64,000 nt of DNA from Leptolyngbya sp. PCC 6406 (GCF_000332095.2 NZ_KI913949.1:4363048-4427047); one strand, 5' to 3'. Counted from the stretch's first letter, positions 1 to 9,763 are shown. The notes: generated by a model not told the origin, from the letters alone. Made by a program: numbers and translations.

Positions 1-29
1 TACAGCAGCGTTACGGGCAACAAGAGTAA
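1..29 (+). CDS. rpsC: 30S ribosomal protein S3, C-terminal end (partial)
   Basis: Only the last eight codons are present, reading QQRYGQQE in frame 3 and ending at TAA 27-29, five bases before the rplP ATG. Gln/Arg-rich tails are usual for cyanobacterial S3, and rpsC precedes rplP in S10 operons, so the call rests mainly on position. Another frame stays open to 46-48 but would overlap rplP. Confidence 0.5.
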
Positions 30-34
30 AAGCC

Positions 35-454
35 ATGCTAAGTCCTAGAAGAACAAAATTTCGGAAGCAGCACCGGGGCCGAATGCGCGGAATGGCGCAG
101 CGAGGCAGCACCCTCAATTTTGGGGATTTTGCGCTTCAGGCTACGGAGCCCTCATGGCTGACCTCTCGACAAATTGAGGCGGCACGACGAGCGATGACTC
201 GCTATGTTCGTCGGGGCGGCAAAATCTGGATTCGTGTTTTTCCAGACAAGCCCGTAACCATGCGGCCAGCAGAAACCCGAATGGGTTCTGGTAAGGGAAA
301 TCCTGAGTTTTGGGTGGCGGTGGTGAAGCCTGGTCGAATTATTTTTGAAATTGCTGGGGTTCCTGAAGAAACGGCGCGAGAAGCCATGCGACTTGCAGCC
401 TTTAAACTCCCCTTCAAAACCAAAGTTATTGCCCGTCAATCGGAGGAATCCTAA
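35..454 (+). CDS. rplP: 50S ribosomal protein L16
   Basis: L16 sits near the peptidyl-transferase centre and the A-site tRNA elbow. The 139-residue product has the family's usual length and begins [15 protein letters not shown], with the conserved [17 protein letters not shown] stretch around residues 84-100 and [14 protein letters not shown] near the C-terminus. It lies between rpsC and rpmC with spacings of only a few bases, so it is translated within the S10/spc transcript. Confidence 0.97.
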   Translation: MLSPRRTKFRKQHRGRMRGMAQRGSTLNFGDFALQATEPSWLTSRQIEAARRAMTRYVRRGGKIWIRVFPDKPVTMRPAETRMGSGKGNPEFWVAVVKPGRIIFEIAGVPEETAREAMRLAAFKLPFKTKVIARQSEES

Positions 455-457
455 GCC

Positions 458-724
458 ATGGCTTTATCCAAAATGGATGACATTCGTCAACTCAGTGACC
501 AAGAAGTGGTTGATGAGATTGCGGCAACGAGACGGCGGCTGTTTGATTTGCGTTTTCAAAAGGGCATTCGTCAGCTCAAAACGGGTTTCCACCAATTCAA
601 GCAAGAGCGCCATCGACTTGCCCAGTTGATGACCCTCCAGCGGCAACGACAACTAGCGACAACGGCAGAGACAAATAATGTTTCGACAGTGGCAGCGGAT
701 ACTGCTGAAGTCCAACAGGCATAG
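458..724 (+). CDS. rpmC: 50S ribosomal protein L29
   Basis: L29 lies near the polypeptide exit tunnel and contributes to the docking site for SRP and trigger factor. Residues 1-60 form the typical helical hairpin (DIRQLSDQEV, then RRRLFDLRFQKGIRQLK). At 88 aa it is longer than the 60-75 aa of many bacteria because of a low-complexity Thr/Ala/Gln tail. It starts three bases after the rplP stop and is followed by rpsQ. Confidence 0.95.
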   Translation: MALSKMDDIRQLSDQEVVDEIAATRRRLFDLRFQKGIRQLKTGFHQFKQERHRLAQLMTLQRQRQLATTAETNNVSTVAADTAEVQQA

Positions 725-738
725 GAATAAGGTGAGAT

Positions 739-990
739 ATGGCGGTAAAAGAACGGATCGGGTTGGTCGTCAGCGATAAGATGCAAAAAACGGTGGTTGT
801 CGCTGTGGAAAACCGAGTTCCCCATCCTAAGTACGGCAAGATTGTGGTGCAGACGAAGCGATATAAGGCCCATGATGAGGAAAATTCCTGTCAGGTCGGC
901 GATCGGGTCCGCATTCGAGAAACTCGCCCCCTCAGTCGCACTAAGCGGTGGGTGATTGCCGATGTACTCGATCGGGCATCCCAGGTCTAA
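739..990 (+). CDS. rpsQ: 30S ribosomal protein S17
   Basis: S17 is a primary 16S rRNA-binding OB-fold protein. The 83-aa product shows the family sequence [17 protein letters not shown] early, [10 protein letters not shown] around residues 28-37 and [18 protein letters not shown] near the C-terminus. An AAGGTGAG Shine-Dalgarno-like stretch lies just before ATG 739. It is cotranscribed with rpmC and rplN. Confidence 0.97.
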   Translation: MAVKERIGLVVSDKMQKTVVVAVENRVPHPKYGKIVVQTKRYKAHDEENSCQVGDRVRIRETRPLSRTKRWVIADVLDRASQV

Positions 991-1008
991 GTTAGGAAGG
1001 TAAAAGCG

Positions 1009-1374
1009 GTGATTCAGCAAGAAACCTATCTCAATGTGGCCGACAACAGTGGTGCCCGTAAGCTTCTATGCATTCGGGTGCTGGGTGGCAACCGCCGCTA
1101 TGCCGGTGTCGGTGATGTGGTAATCGCAGTAGTCAAAGACGCGATTCCCAACATGGCAGTAAAAAAGTCCGACGTGGTGCGGGCAGTCATTGTCCGGACT
1201 AAAAAAGGGCTACGGCGCAGTAGCGGTATGAGTATTCGCTTTGACGATAATGCCGCCGTCCTCATCAACAATGATGGTAACCCTCGGGGAACTCGGGTCT
1301 TCGGCCCCGTCGCTCGGGAACTGCGCGATAAAAGCTTTACCAAGATCGTTTCGTTAGCGCCGGAGGTGCTGTGA
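1009..1374 (+). CDS. rplN: 50S ribosomal protein L14
   Basis: L14 forms part of the 50S subunit interface. The 121-aa product reads [19 protein letters not shown] and contains the conserved [14 protein letters not shown] and [13 protein letters not shown] segments. The start is GTG at 1009, with a strong GGAAGG ribosome-binding site at 995-1000, and no upstream ATG fits. Its TGA stop overlaps the rplX ATG by one base. Confidence 0.97.
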   Translation: MIQQETYLNVADNSGARKLLCIRVLGGNRRYAGVGDVVIAVVKDAIPNMAVKKSDVVRAVIVRTKKGLRRSSGMSIRFDDNAAVLINNDGNPRGTRVFGPVARELRDKSFTKIVSLAPEVL

Positions 1375-1721
1375 TGCCCAAACGCGGAAGTGCGCCTGTG
1401 CGCCATACAATCCACGTCAAAAAGGGGGATACGGTCCAGGTCATTACGGGCCGGGACAAGGGTAAGGTTGGCGAGGTGATGAGTGTCATCACTAAAACTA
1501 GCAAGGTAATAGTGAAGGGCGTCAACATTCGGACCCGCCATGTCAAACCTAAGCAAGAAGAGGAGTCTGGACAAATTGTGACGGAGGAGTTTCCTATCCA
1601 CAGCTCCAACGTTATGCTCTACTCCGAAAAACAGAAGGTAGCCAGCCGGGTCTGTCATACCTTTACGGAGGACGGGCGAAAGGTACGCATGTTGAAGAAA
1701 ACTGGCGAGATCATCGATTGA
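1374..1721 (+). CDS. rplX: 50S ribosomal protein L24
   Basis: L24 is an assembly-initiator protein with a KOW fold. The KOW motif is visible as [19 protein letters not shown] at roughly residues 16-34. The ATG at 1374 overlaps the rplN stop as TGATG, a translational-coupling arrangement. A GTG three bases upstream is also open but would add only one residue. Cyanobacterial L24 normally begins MPxRG, which favours 1374. Confidence 0.95.
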   Translation: MPKRGSAPVRHTIHVKKGDTVQVITGRDKGKVGEVMSVITKTSKVIVKGVNIRTRHVKPKQEEESGQIVTEEFPIHSSNVMLYSEKQKVASRVCHTFTEDGRKVRMLKKTGEIID

Positions 1722-1811
1722 GCCCCATTTCTATCAACAGCTTGGGTGTAGAGAGGTTGATTTTTGATAGCGTTCCTGACCAAGCCCAGGAACATCGCGA
1801 GGACATCTGCT

Positions 1812-2357
1812 ATGGCTGAACAACTCAAAACGTTTTATATCGACAAGGTTGTCCCGAAACTGATGGAGCAATTTGGCTATGCCAATAACCATCAGGTTCC
1901 CAAGCTGGTCAAGGTGACCGTAAATCGGGGCCTAGGGGAAGCATCTCAAAATGCGAAGGCACTGGAGTCTTCCCTTGGGGAAATCGCTCTGATCACTGGG
2001 CAGCGCCCCGTTGTGACTCGCGCCAAAAAAGCGATCGCAGGTTTCAAGATTCGGCAGGGGATGCCCGTGGGGGTAATGGTGACCCTGCGATCAGAGCGCA
2101 TGTATGCGTTTCTCAATCGCTTGATTAATCTTTCCCTGCCCCGTATCCGTGACTTTCGCGGTATTAGTCCCAAAAGCTTTGATGGCCGAGGCAATTACAC
2201 CCTGGGACTACGGGAGCAATTAATCTTCCCCGAGATCGAGTACGACAGCATTGACCAGATGCGCGGTATGGATGTCACTATCGTGACCTCCGCCGCCACA
2301 GACGAAGAAGGGCGGGCCCTGCTCAAGGAACTGGGTATGCCATTCCGGGACAATTAG
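1812..2357 (+). CDS. rplE: 50S ribosomal protein L5
   Basis: L5 binds 5S rRNA in the central protuberance. From ATG 1812 the product is 181 aa, the usual length, starting [17 protein letters not shown] and containing [20 protein letters not shown] and [20 protein letters not shown]. The frame is open upstream to 1764, but that extension does not resemble L5. The gene is preceded by a gap of 90 bases after rplX, the longest spacing so far in the operon. Confidence 0.95.
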   Translation: MAEQLKTFYIDKVVPKLMEQFGYANNHQVPKLVKVTVNRGLGEASQNAKALESSLGEIALITGQRPVVTRAKKAIAGFKIRQGMPVGVMVTLRSERMYAFLNRLINLSLPRIRDFRGISPKSFDGRGNYTLGLREQLIFPEIEYDSIDQMRGMDVTIVTSAATDEEGRALLKELGMPFRDN

Positions 2358-2378
2358 TTTTAACCACTGGAGAGGACT

Positions 2379-2780
2379 ATGGCGGCTAACGACACTATCG
2401 CAGATATGTTGACGCGGATTCGCAACGCGAATCTGGCGCGTCATCAAACTGTAGATATTCCCTCCACCAAGATGACCCGGAGCATTGCTCAGGTATTGAA
2501 AGAAGAGGGATTCATTGCCGACTTTACCGAGGCTGACGAGGGTATTGCGTGCCACTTGGTACTGACCCTCAAGTATCGCGGCAAGGCTCGGGACCCTATC
2601 ATCAAAAACCTGAAGCGCGTCAGCCGTCCTGGATTACGGGTGTACTCCAATCGCAAGGAGCTACCTCGGGTACTAGGGGGAATTGGCATTGCCATCATTT
2701 CCACCTCCAGCGGAATCATGACCGATCGCGATGCCCGTCGTCAGGGGATTGGCGGTGAGGTGCTCTGCTACGTCTGGTAA
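2379..2780 (+). CDS. rpsH: 30S ribosomal protein S8
   Basis: S8 binds helix 21 of 16S rRNA and is a translational repressor of the spc operon in E. coli. The 133-aa product has [19 protein letters not shown] at its start and the C-terminal [20 protein letters not shown] signature. It follows rplE directly, without rpsN, the normal cyanobacterial arrangement. A GGAGAGG Shine-Dalgarno precedes ATG 2379. Confidence 0.97.
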   Translation: MAANDTIADMLTRIRNANLARHQTVDIPSTKMTRSIAQVLKEEGFIADFTEADEGIACHLVLTLKYRGKARDPIIKNLKRVSRPGLRVYSNRKELPRVLGGIGIAIISTSSGIMTDRDARRQGIGGEVLCYVW

Positions 2781-2829
2781 CGGGGTTACGCCTCCCGGTC
2801 ATTGATAGTCTTGTAAGGAGTTGTGAGCA

Positions 2830-3369
2830 ATGTCTCGAATTGGTAAACGCCCAATCCCAATCCCTAGCAAGGTCACCGTGTCCATTGACGGCCAATTTGT
2901 GAGCGTCAAAGGGCCGAAGGGAGAGCTTTCCCGGACTTTGCCTACGGGGGTAGAAATTATCCAAGAGGGAGATACCCTTTTGGTGACGCGAATTAACGAG
3001 TCTCGTATGGCGCGGGCGCGCCATGGCCTCTGCCGTACCCTGGTTGCCAATATGGTGGAAGGGGTATCCAATGGTTTCCAAAAGCGTTTGGAGATTCAAG
3101 GGGTAGGCTACCGCGCCCAGATTCAAGGTCAATCCCTCAACATGAGTTTGGGGTACAGCCATCCCGTGGTATTTAATCCACCGGAGGGTATTCAGTTCAT
3201 CGTTGAAAACAACACAAATGTTGTGGTCAGCGGTATTGACAAGGAAATTGTCGGCAACGTGGCCGCCAGCATTCGTGCGGCCCGCCCCCCAGAACCCTAT
3301 AAGGGCAAAGGGGTTCGCTATGCCGGTGAGCAGGTTCGACGTAAGGCTGGTAAGGCAGGGAAGAAGTAA
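2830..3369 (+). CDS. rplF: 50S ribosomal protein L6
   Basis: L6 lies near the factor-binding site of the 50S subunit. The 179-aa product begins [17 protein letters not shown] and carries the C-terminal L6 signature [19 protein letters not shown] with a Lys-rich tail. An AAGGAG ribosome-binding site lies about nine bases before ATG. It is separated from rplR by three bases. Confidence 0.97.
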   Translation: MSRIGKRPIPIPSKVTVSIDGQFVSVKGPKGELSRTLPTGVEIIQEGDTLLVTRINESRMARARHGLCRTLVANMVEGVSNGFQKRLEIQGVGYRAQIQGQSLNMSLGYSHPVVFNPPEGIQFIVENNTNVVVSGIDKEIVGNVAASIRAARPPEPYKGKGVRYAGEQVRRKAGKAGKK

Positions 3370-3372
3370 ACC

Positions 3373-3735
3373 ATGAAGGTCGCGCGCAAAGAACTCACCC
3401 GTCGCCGCCATCAACGCATTCGGCGGCGTGTCCTAGGTACTGCTGAACGCCCCCGGTTGGCTGTTTTCCGATCTAATCAGCATATTTACGCCCAAGTCAT
3501 TGACGATAGTCAGCATCAAACCTTGGCTGCTGCCTCCACCCTGGAAAGTGATATTCGCAGTCAGGGAGGGATCACGAGTACTGCCGCTGGCTCCGAGCTA
3601 GTGGGTAAGCTGATTGCCGAGCGTGCCCTCGAAAAGGGCATTACCCAAGTGGTCTTTGATCGGGGTGGCAAGCTCTATCATGGTCGGGTTGCCGCATTGG
3701 CGGACGCTGCCCGTGCCGCAGGGCTGTCCTTTTAG
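3373..3735 (+). CDS. rplR: 50S ribosomal protein L18
   Basis: L18 binds 5S rRNA with L5. The 120-aa product has the Arg-rich N-terminus ([15 protein letters not shown]), [18 protein letters not shown] in the first strand pair and [20 protein letters not shown] at the C-terminus, all typical. It starts immediately after the rplF stop, consistent with coupled translation. Confidence 0.97.
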   Translation: MKVARKELTRRRHQRIRRRVLGTAERPRLAVFRSNQHIYAQVIDDSQHQTLAAASTLESDIRSQGGITSTAAGSELVGKLIAERALEKGITQVVFDRGGKLYHGRVAALADAARAAGLSF

Positions 3736-3788
3736 GGACAGATTCTATACCAGTCACTTTGTTCTTAAGGGAGACCGAAGGAAAAACC

Positions 3789-4313
3789 ATGGCGAACAAC
3801 CGTCGAAAAAATACCCGCAATCGCGAAAAAGAAACGGAATGGCAAGAACGGGTCGTCCAAATTCGACGGGTGACCAAGGTTGTCAAGGGCGGTAAAAAGC
3901 TCAGCTTTCGAGCCATTGTGGTCATTGGTAACGAGCGAGGCCAGGTGGGTGTGGGTGTCGGTAAAGCTGGAGATGTTATTGGGGCGGTGAAGAAGGGCGT
4001 GGCTGATGGGAAAAAGCACCTCATTGATGTTCCCCTCACCAAGTCCTACTCCATCCCCCAGCCCAGCACCGGACGGGGCGGTGGCGCAAAAGTCTTTATG
4101 CGACCGGCAGCACCGGGAACTGGGGTAATTGCTGGGGGTGCGGTACGTACTGTTCTGGAGTTGGCAGGGGTTCGCAACATCCTGGCGAAGCAGTTGGGGT
4201 CTAATAATCCCCTCAATAATGCTCGGGCGGCAGCGGCAGCCCTTGCGTCTCTGCGGACTTTGTCTGATGTGGCGGAAGAGCGCGGCATTCCCATTGAGAA
4301 GCTATACGCCTAG
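3789..4313 (+). CDS. rpsE: 30S ribosomal protein S5
   Basis: S5 helps control decoding fidelity and mRNA unwinding at the 30S entry channel. The 174-aa product has a dsRBD-like first domain with [20 protein letters not shown] and the C-terminal ribosomal S5 fold with [20 protein letters not shown]. The ATG at 3789 gives [19 protein letters not shown]. An in-frame TTG at 3759 would add ten non-conserved residues. There is no rpmD between rpsE and rplO, as usual in cyanobacteria. Confidence 0.96.
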   Translation: MANNRRKNTRNREKETEWQERVVQIRRVTKVVKGGKKLSFRAIVVIGNERGQVGVGVGKAGDVIGAVKKGVADGKKHLIDVPLTKSYSIPQPSTGRGGGAKVFMRPAAPGTGVIAGGAVRTVLELAGVRNILAKQLGSNNPLNNARAAAAALASLRTLSDVAEERGIPIEKLYA

Positions 4314-4386
4314 TTTTTGAGTGCGGAGCTAGGTCGAAGCTGCTAATTTTTGGTATTCACGGACTTGTATTCACGGAACTATCCCC

Positions 4387-4833
4387 ATGAGACTAACTGA
4401 TGTGCAGCCCAAGGCGGGCTCCAAGCATCGTCGCCGCCGGGTCGGTCGCGGTATTGCTGCCGGACAAGGGGCGAGCTGCGGCTTTGGTATGCGAGGGCAA
4501 AAGTCCCGCTCTGGTCGGAGCACTCGCCCCGGTTTTGAAGGGGGGCAAATGCCTCTGTACCGTCGGGTGCCTAAGCTAAAGCACTTCCCCTTGGTTAATC
4601 AGAAAACCTTTACCATTGTGAATGTGAGTGCTTTAGCCGATCTAGAGGCCCAGAGTGAAGTAACTTTGGCGTCTTTGATGGCGGTGGGCATTATTACAAC
4701 GAATGATGGTCCCCTAAAGGTGCTGGGAGATGGTGAGGTTTTGACCCCACTATCTGTGAAAGCGGCAGCTTTTACTCGCTCTGCCCGTGAGAAGATAGAG
4801 GCGGCTGGGGGCAGTTGTGAGGTAGTGGGCTAG
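4387..4833 (+). CDS. rplO: 50S ribosomal protein L15
   Basis: L15 is a late-assembly 50S protein. The 148-aa product begins [20 protein letters not shown] and shows the Gly/Arg-rich segments [20 protein letters not shown] and [19 protein letters not shown]. It lies directly before secY, as in nearly all spc operons. Confidence 0.97.
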   Translation: MRLTDVQPKAGSKHRRRRVGRGIAAGQGASCGFGMRGQKSRSGRSTRPGFEGGQMPLYRRVPKLKHFPLVNQKTFTIVNVSALADLEAQSEVTLASLMAVGIITTNDGPLKVLGDGEVLTPLSVKAAAFTRSAREKIEAAGGSCEVVG

Positions 4834-4946
4834 AGCCTCTGGCGAGAGAGGGGGGAGACAAACTTAGTTGTGAGTGATCGACCCTAAGGTTCACATCGTT
4901 TATCTATTAGTCAGCAGCGTATCAGCAGATATGGAGGTACTCGAGC

Positions 4947-6257
4947 ATGGTTGTTAGCCGTGGCAAGAACCCTAGTGCTCAGGAGACATTTATGCAGATG
5001 GCCCAAGCGGCGGGTCTGCGAAGCCGAGTGCTGGTAACGCTGGGACTCCTTGTCTTGGTGCGTTTGGGGGTATTTATCCCTGTTCCTGGGATAGACCGGG
5101 TCGCCTTTGGTCAAGCTATCGAGAGTGGTAGTTTAGGCGGCTTTATTGGGTTTATCGACATTTTTGTTGGAGGCGGTCTATCTGCCCTGGGAATTTTTGC
5201 CTTAGGGATTTTGCCCTTTATCAATGCCTCTATCATCATGCAGTTGCTGACGGCAGCCCTACCGGCGTTGGAAGACCTGCAAAAGAATGAAGGGGAAGCT
5301 GGACGGCGACGGGTATCTCAGATCACTCGTTATGTTGCTTTTGGCTGGGCCATTCTTCAAAGTGCTCTCCTATCTATTTTCCTGCTGAGCCCCTTTGCTG
5401 AGCAGCCGGGGATATTTTTTGTCGTGCAGACGGTCATTGCCCTCACTGCGGGGTCAATGTTTGTGATGTGGGTGGGGGAAGTCATTACCGAGCGAGGCAT
5501 TGGTAATGGAGCTTCTCTGTTGATTTTTATCAATATTGTTTCGACGCTGCCGCGATCGCTAAGTCTCACGCTGGAATTGGCTAAGGGTGAAGACAGCAGG
5601 GTCGGTGGCGTGATTATTTTGCTGTTAGTCTTCTTGGCCATGATTGTGGGTATCGTCTTTGTCCAGGAAGGAACTCGGCGAATTCCAATCATTTCTGCTC
5701 GTCGCCAGGTGGGGCGTAAGCTCTATCTGGAGCAAAGCAATTATCTGCCACTGCGTTTAAACCAGGGCGGGGTTATGCCGATTATTTTTGCGTCGGCGGT
5801 GTTGGTACTGCCCTTGTCCTTGACGCAGTACGTGAGTAACCCTGCTTTTGTTGGAGCGGTGAATACCTATCTAAATCCGACTTCATGGGTGTATGTGCTG
5901 CTGTACCTCGTGATGATTCTGTTCTTCAGCTATTTCTATGCTTCGTTGGTGGTGAATCCTGAGGATATGTCGCGGAACCTGAAAAAGATGGGGGCTAGTA
6001 TCCCTGGTATTCGCCCCGGTAAGGCTACTACTGAATATATTGGTAGAGTTTTAAACCGCTTGACCTTTTTGGGGGCAATCTTTTTGGGTTTGGTGGCAGT
6101 GATTCCTAGTGCGGTGGAGGGGGCAACTCGGGTCCAAACCTTCCAGGGTTTGGGGGCTACATCACTGCTGATTCTGGTGGGGGTGGCCATTGAAACGGCT
6201 AAGCAGGTGCAGACCTATGTTATCTCCCAGCGTTATGAAGGGATGGTGAAACAGTAG
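4947..6257 (+). CDS. secY: Preprotein translocase subunit SecY
   Basis: SecY forms the protein-conducting channel, here serving the cytoplasmic and probably thylakoid membranes. The 436-aa product has about ten transmembrane segments. It contains [18 protein letters not shown] before the plug region, [16 protein letters not shown] and [21 protein letters not shown] ribosome-binding site lies before ATG 4947. Its TAG overlaps the adk GTG by one base. Confidence 0.97.
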   Translation: MVVSRGKNPSAQETFMQMAQAAGLRSRVLVTLGLLVLVRLGVFIPVPGIDRVAFGQAIESGSLGGFIGFIDIFVGGGLSALGIFALGILPFINASIIMQLLTAALPALEDLQKNEGEAGRRRVSQITRYVAFGWAILQSALLSIFLLSPFAEQPGIFFVVQTVIALTAGSMFVMWVGEVITERGIGNGASLLIFINIVSTLPRSLSLTLELAKGEDSRVGGVIILLLVFLAMIVGIVFVQEGTRRIPIISARRQVGRKLYLEQSNYLPLRLNQGGVMPIIFASAVLVLPLSLTQYVSNPAFVGAVNTYLNPTSWVYVLLYLVMILFFSYFYASLVVNPEDMSRNLKKMGASIPGIRPGKATTEYIGRVLNRLTFLGAIFLGLVAVIPSAVEGATRVQTFQGLGATSLLILVGVAIETAKQVQTYVISQRYEGMVKQ

Positions 6258-6829
6258 TGGCAGCAGCTCGACTCGTCTTTCTTGGTCCACCGGGTTCTGG
6301 AAAGGGAACCCAAGCGACGCAAATATCTGAATTTTGTGGGGTTCCCCATATTTCTACGGGGGCAATTCTACGCTCATCTGTAGCTCAGGGTACTGAATTG
6401 GGCAAGAAGGCTCAGTTCTATATGGATGCCGGGGAACTGGTGCCTGATGAGCTGATACTGGGATTGATTCGAGAGCGATTGGGGGCTGATGATACCCAGT
6501 CTGGGTGGATCCTGGATGGCTTTCCCCGCAATGTAGAGCAAGCTAATTTTTTGGACGTTCTGCTTCAGGAGATGGATCAGCCCTGTGACTGTGTCGTGAA
6601 TCTGGATGTCCCAGATGAGGTGGTTGTGTCACGGATGCTCCTTCGGGGAGAGCAGGAAGGGCGTGCCGATGATAATCAGGCGACAATTCGGAATCGTTTA
6701 GAGGTTTACCGACAGCAGACGGAGCCTTTGATTGCGTTTTATCGTAATCGCCAACAATTGGTGTCAGTTGATGGCAATCAGCCGGTTGATTTGGTGACGG
6801 AAGAGCTAAAGAAAATTGTTCATGGATAG
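6257..6829 (+). CDS. adk: Adenylate kinase
   Basis: The enzyme catalyses AMP + ATP = 2 ADP in the cytosol. The 190-aa product shows the P-loop [11 protein letters not shown] at residues 10-20, the AMP-binding region with ISTGAILR, the signature [11 protein letters not shown] and a short LID ([11 protein letters not shown]) without zinc cysteines. The start is GTG at 6257, overlapping the secY stop by one base. No ATG gives a full P-loop. Confidence 0.96.
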   Translation: MAAARLVFLGPPGSGKGTQATQISEFCGVPHISTGAILRSSVAQGTELGKKAQFYMDAGELVPDELILGLIRERLGADDTQSGWILDGFPRNVEQANFLDVLLQEMDQPCDCVVNLDVPDEVVVSRMLLRGEQEGRADDNQATIRNRLEVYRQQTEPLIAFYRNRQQLVSVDGNQPVDLVTEELKKIVHG

Positions 6830-6849
6830 TCCTTTGGGAGGATATCAGT

Positions 6850-7074
6850 TTGTCTAAGCAAGATTTGATTGAGATGGAGGGAACCGTTACAGAGTCCCTG
6901 CCCAATGCGATGTTTCGCGTTGATTTGGACAATGGGTTTAATGTATTGGCTCATATTTCTGGAAAAATTCGGCGCAACTACATCAAAATCTTGCCGGGGG
7001 ACCGGGTCAAGGTAGAATTGACGCCCTATGATCTGAGCAAAGGGCGTATCACTTACCGTCTCCGTAAGAAGTAG
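6850..7074 (+). CDS. infA: Translation initiation factor IF-1
   Basis: IF-1 binds the 30S A site during initiation. The 74-aa OB-fold product includes [40 protein letters not shown] and the C-terminal RITYRLRKK. It appears to start at TTG 6850, with GGGAGGA at 6836-6842 as ribosome-binding site. A rare initiator codon for IF-1 is noteworthy because IF-1 affects start-codon selection. It is the last gene of this ribosomal cluster. Confidence 0.95.
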   Translation: MSKQDLIEMEGTVTESLPNAMFRVDLDNGFNVLAHISGKIRRNYIKILPGDRVKVELTPYDLSKGRITYRLRKK

Positions 7075-7201
7075 GGTGCATTCAGGTTCATCATGCACCA
7101 GGGAACTTTTGAGGACTGAGCGAAGTACCCCGTACGAAGTGCCTTTTAAGAAACTTCCCTCTGTGGACAAGTCTGTCATTCCTCTGGTTTTTCCGTGCAT
7201 T

Positions 7202-7222
7202 ACCCAACATTTTGGGTTGGGT
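7202..7222 (+). terminator. Possible hairpin downstream of infA
   Basis: CCCAAC and GTTGGG arms flank a six-base loop, about 130 bases after infA. There is no T-run, so intrinsic termination is uncertain. The rest of 7075-7305 holds nothing I recognise; in particular no rpmJ is present. Confidence 0.3.
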
Positions 7223-7305
7223 CGGTTGCTCTAGAAGGGAAAAGTCCAATCAGCAGTTACGTCATTTGTGGGTGAGTTCCTAGGCTTGATCGAAAGTTGT
7301 CGGTG

Positions 7306-7497
7306 TTAAGTATACCGTTCTACAAAGCTACGACCTGCAGTAAGGGCGGCACTGCTGGTACGGTACAGGGTGCCGTTGCTGAGGACGTGGAGGTCGGCGT
7401 TGATGACCCAGCATTGGTAGCCTTGATCCTTGATGTGGCTAACACCGATGATCCAGCCGGATATGGCGGATAGTTGGATGACTTGGCTCTCTTCCAT
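7306..7497 (-). CDS. Small conserved-looking protein of unknown function
   Basis: This 63-residue ORF lies on the strand opposite to its neighbours and begins MEESQVIQLSAISGWIIG, preceded by a GGAG ribosome-binding site. It has a compact mixed hydrophobic pattern (GYQCWVINADLHVLSNG) and ends SSAALTAGRSFVERYT. It resembles small cyanobacterial hypothetical proteins, but I cannot name a family. Balanced composition and the plausible ribosome-binding site support it as real. Confidence 0.55.
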   Translation of the reverse strand: MEESQVIQLSAISGWIIGVSHIKDQGYQCWVINADLHVLSNGTLYRTSSAALTAGRSFVERYT

Positions 7498-7595
7498 AGC
7501 CCAATTTCTCCAGGATTTTTCCTTGGCATAAGCTTGTCATAACCTTAGCCCACGGAACCTGTAATCGCCTGCAAGAGTATTACACTCCATTTCTC

Positions 7596-8258
7596 ATGGC
7601 TAATCAAACCCTCGGCTTGGCTCCGGAGCTATATTCCTATCTTCTGGATTGTTCTCTGCGAGAACCGTCCATTCTGAGCCAATTGCGGCAGGAAACTGCG
7701 AGTCACCCTATGGCACAGATGCAGATTGCTCCGGAGCAGGGGCAGTTTATGGCTCTGCTAGTGCAGCTTATAGGGGCAAAGAAAACGCTTGAGGTGGGGG
7801 TGTTTACGGGCTATAGCACGCTGGCGATCGCGTTGGCTTTACCTTCTGGGGGACGGGTGGTGGCCTGTGATGTGAGTGAGGAATATACTGCGATCGCGCA
7901 GCGCTACTGGGCATTGGCGGAGGTGGGGGAGAAGATTGATCTCTACCTGGGGCCTGCGGTAGAGACGTTGCAGGAATTTCTTCACGGTGGACAAGCCAAT
8001 AGCTTTGATTTCGCCTTTATCGACGCGGATAAAAGCAACTATGACACCTACTATGAGCAGACGTTGGAACTGCTGCGTCCGGGGGGACTGATGGCAATCG
8101 ACAATGTGTTGTGGTCGGGACGGGTGGCGGATGCCACGGTTCAAGATAGCCGCACTGCCAAAATTCGAGCTTTGAATGCCAAAGTTCACCGGGATGATCG
8201 CGTGGATATGAGTCTGGTGCCCATTGCCGATGGTCTTACCCTGGCCCGGAAGCGTTAG
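7596..8258 (+). CDS. Class I SAM-dependent O-methyltransferase (caffeoyl-CoA OMT-like)
   Basis: The protein is likely to transfer a methyl group from SAM to a hydroxylated small molecule; the substrate is unknown. The 220-aa product has the methyltransferase-3 family signatures: KKTLEVGVFTGYSTLAIALA (SAM motif I) at residues 61-80, VACDVSEEYTAIAQRYW, FDFAFIDADKSNYDTYYE with the metal-binding Asp, and LLRPGGLMAIDNVLWSGRV. It stands alone between an unknown gene and an IS element. Length matches divalent-cation-dependent OMTs. Confidence 0.88.
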   Translation: MANQTLGLAPELYSYLLDCSLREPSILSQLRQETASHPMAQMQIAPEQGQFMALLVQLIGAKKTLEVGVFTGYSTLAIALALPSGGRVVACDVSEEYTAIAQRYWALAEVGEKIDLYLGPAVETLQEFLHGGQANSFDFAFIDADKSNYDTYYEQTLELLRPGGLMAIDNVLWSGRVADATVQDSRTAKIRALNAKVHRDDRVDMSLVPIADGLTLARKR

Positions 8259-8417
8259 GGTGGTTTCCTGTGGATTACCTTGGCGGGAAATCATCTAGTA
8301 CTGGCTGGCAGAAGTCCTGTGCCCATTTCCCCTAGGTGTGGCATTGCTGCGGTGCATTGCTTCGCGTGGGCGAAGCCACGCCTTAGCGTTACGCACCCTA
8401 CGAAACTTCTTTCCTGG

Positions 8418-8460
8418 TTCCCAGGCTCTGCCTGGGAATCCTCACCGAGGCTCTGCCTCG
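8418..8460. repeat. Short hairpin repeats of the GGCTCTGCC type
   Basis: Two adjacent palindromes built on GGCTCTGCC (TTCCCAGGCTCTGCCTGGGAA at 8418-8438, split here by its central loop, and CGAGGCTCTGCCTCG at 8446-8460) occupy the gap after the methyltransferase. A third, GCTTCGCGTGGGCGAAGC, lies near 8361. Such short hairpins are common in cyanobacterial intergenic DNA. No gene is visible in 8259-8481. Confidence 0.6.
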
Positions 8461-8561
8461 TCGTTAGAAAACGGCAAGGATATTTCCGCCGCCCAGTACT
8501 AGTACTGGGTGGCTGAAATGACCTTACCATTGAGAGGTAGGGTAAAGAGGACTTTTCTACA

Positions 8562-9140
8562 ATGGCTAGACTGACTGCCGCCAGGCTCACTTTGAGCGAA
8601 ACGGAGCGGAGCGACTTAGAGCAATTGATTCGACGTCAGCGGACGTCACAGCAGCTCGCTTTGCGCGCCAAGATTATCCTCACAGCTGATGAGGGCAAAG
8701 GCCATGGCGAAATCGCCCGAGACTTGGGGGTCAGCAAAGAGATGAGTCGCCGCTGGCGGGGGCGTTGGCTGGAGTTGAGTCAACAACAGGTCGCTGTGGA
8801 AGAGCGCCTACAGGATGTCCCTCGTCCCGGGGCTCCGGCTACCTTTAGCCTCGAACAAATCACGCAACTCTATGCCCTAGCTTGTGCACCGCCCGAGCAG
8901 TATGGCCGCCCCATCAGTCATTGGACCCCTGGAGAACTGGCCGATGAACTGAGCAAGCAGGGAATTGTCGAGAGTATCAGTCCCCGTCATGTGGGCCGAC
9001 TGTTGGCCGAGGCTGACCTCAAACCCCACCAGAGCCGTTACTGGCTCTCCCCCCCCCCGACCCTAACTTCGAGGACAAAGTCAAAGACATTTGCCAGGTC
9101 TACGAACAGGCTGCCACTCGTGCCGAACACGGCGAGCTGA
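8562..9140 (+). CDS. IS630-family transposase, N-terminal reading frame
   Basis: The 192-aa frame encodes the DNA-binding half. HTH-like segments include HGEIARDLGVSKEMSRRWRG at residues 47-66, followed by a second winged-helix region (ISPRHVGRLLAEADLKPHQS). After a run of ten C (9049-9058) this frame drifts into non-homologous sequence, while the expected DPNFEDKVKDICQ continues in the -1 frame. Either a -1 slip on the C-run makes the full transposase or the gene is broken. Confidence 0.85.
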   Translation: MARLTAARLTLSETERSDLEQLIRRQRTSQQLALRAKIILTADEGKGHGEIARDLGVSKEMSRRWRGRWLELSQQQVAVEERLQDVPRPGAPATFSLEQITQLYALACAPPEQYGRPISHWTPGELADELSKQGIVESISPRHVGRLLAEADLKPHQSRYWLSPPPTLTSRTKSKTFARSTNRLPLVPNTAS

Positions 9141-9157
9141 CCTTCAGCCTGGATGAG

Positions 9158-9763
9158 ATGACGGGAATCCAGGCTCTGGAACGGACGATGCCTGACATCG
9201 CCATGAAGCCGGGACGCTGTACCCGCATTGAGTTTGAGTATATTCGCCATGGCACTCAAACCCTGATTGCCTCATTCAATGTCGCTACCGGACAGGTGGA
9301 TCAGGCCACCGTGGGAGACACCCGCACCGAGCAAGACCTCGAGAGTCACCTCAGAGCCTTACTGGCCCAAGTTCCAGATGCCTCCAAGATTCATCTGGTC
9401 ATGGATTGCCTCAACACTCATCAATCGGAATCTCTCGTCCGACTGGTGGCGGAACGCGAGGAAAAACCGATTCATCTGGGCCAGAAAGGGAAGACGGGCA
9501 TTCTCCTGTCTATGGCGACCCGAGCGGCGTTCTTGAGCGACCCCAGCCATCGACTGGTCGTTCACTTCACCCCCAAGCATTGCTCCTGGCTCAATCAAAT
9601 TGAGCTTTGGTTCTCCATCCTGGTACGTAAGCTACTCCGACGTTCGAGTTTTACCAGTCAAGCCCAACTCAAGGCGAAGATTTTAGCGTTTGTCGATTAC
9701 TTCAATCGCACCATGGCTAAGCCCTTCAAGTGGAACTACACGGGTAAGCCCTTGGTCGCATAA
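9158..9763 (+). CDS. IS630-family transposase, C-terminal DDE reading frame
   Basis: This frame carries the catalytic DDE domain. The first Asp is just upstream of the listed ATG, in LDEMTGIQAL; the second is in IHLVMDCLNTHQS; the Glu is in CSWLNQIELWFSIL. The open frame begins at the C-run at about 9056, so 9158 is only the first ATG. The C-terminal YFNRTMAKPFKWNY is typical of IS630 transposases. Confidence 0.85.
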   Translation: MTGIQALERTMPDIAMKPGRCTRIEFEYIRHGTQTLIASFNVATGQVDQATVGDTRTEQDLESHLRALLAQVPDASKIHLVMDCLNTHQSESLVRLVAEREEKPIHLGQKGKTGILLSMATRAAFLSDPSHRLVVHFTPKHCSWLNQIELWFSILVRKLLRRSSFTSQAQLKAKILAFVDYFNRTMAKPFKWNYTGKPLVA

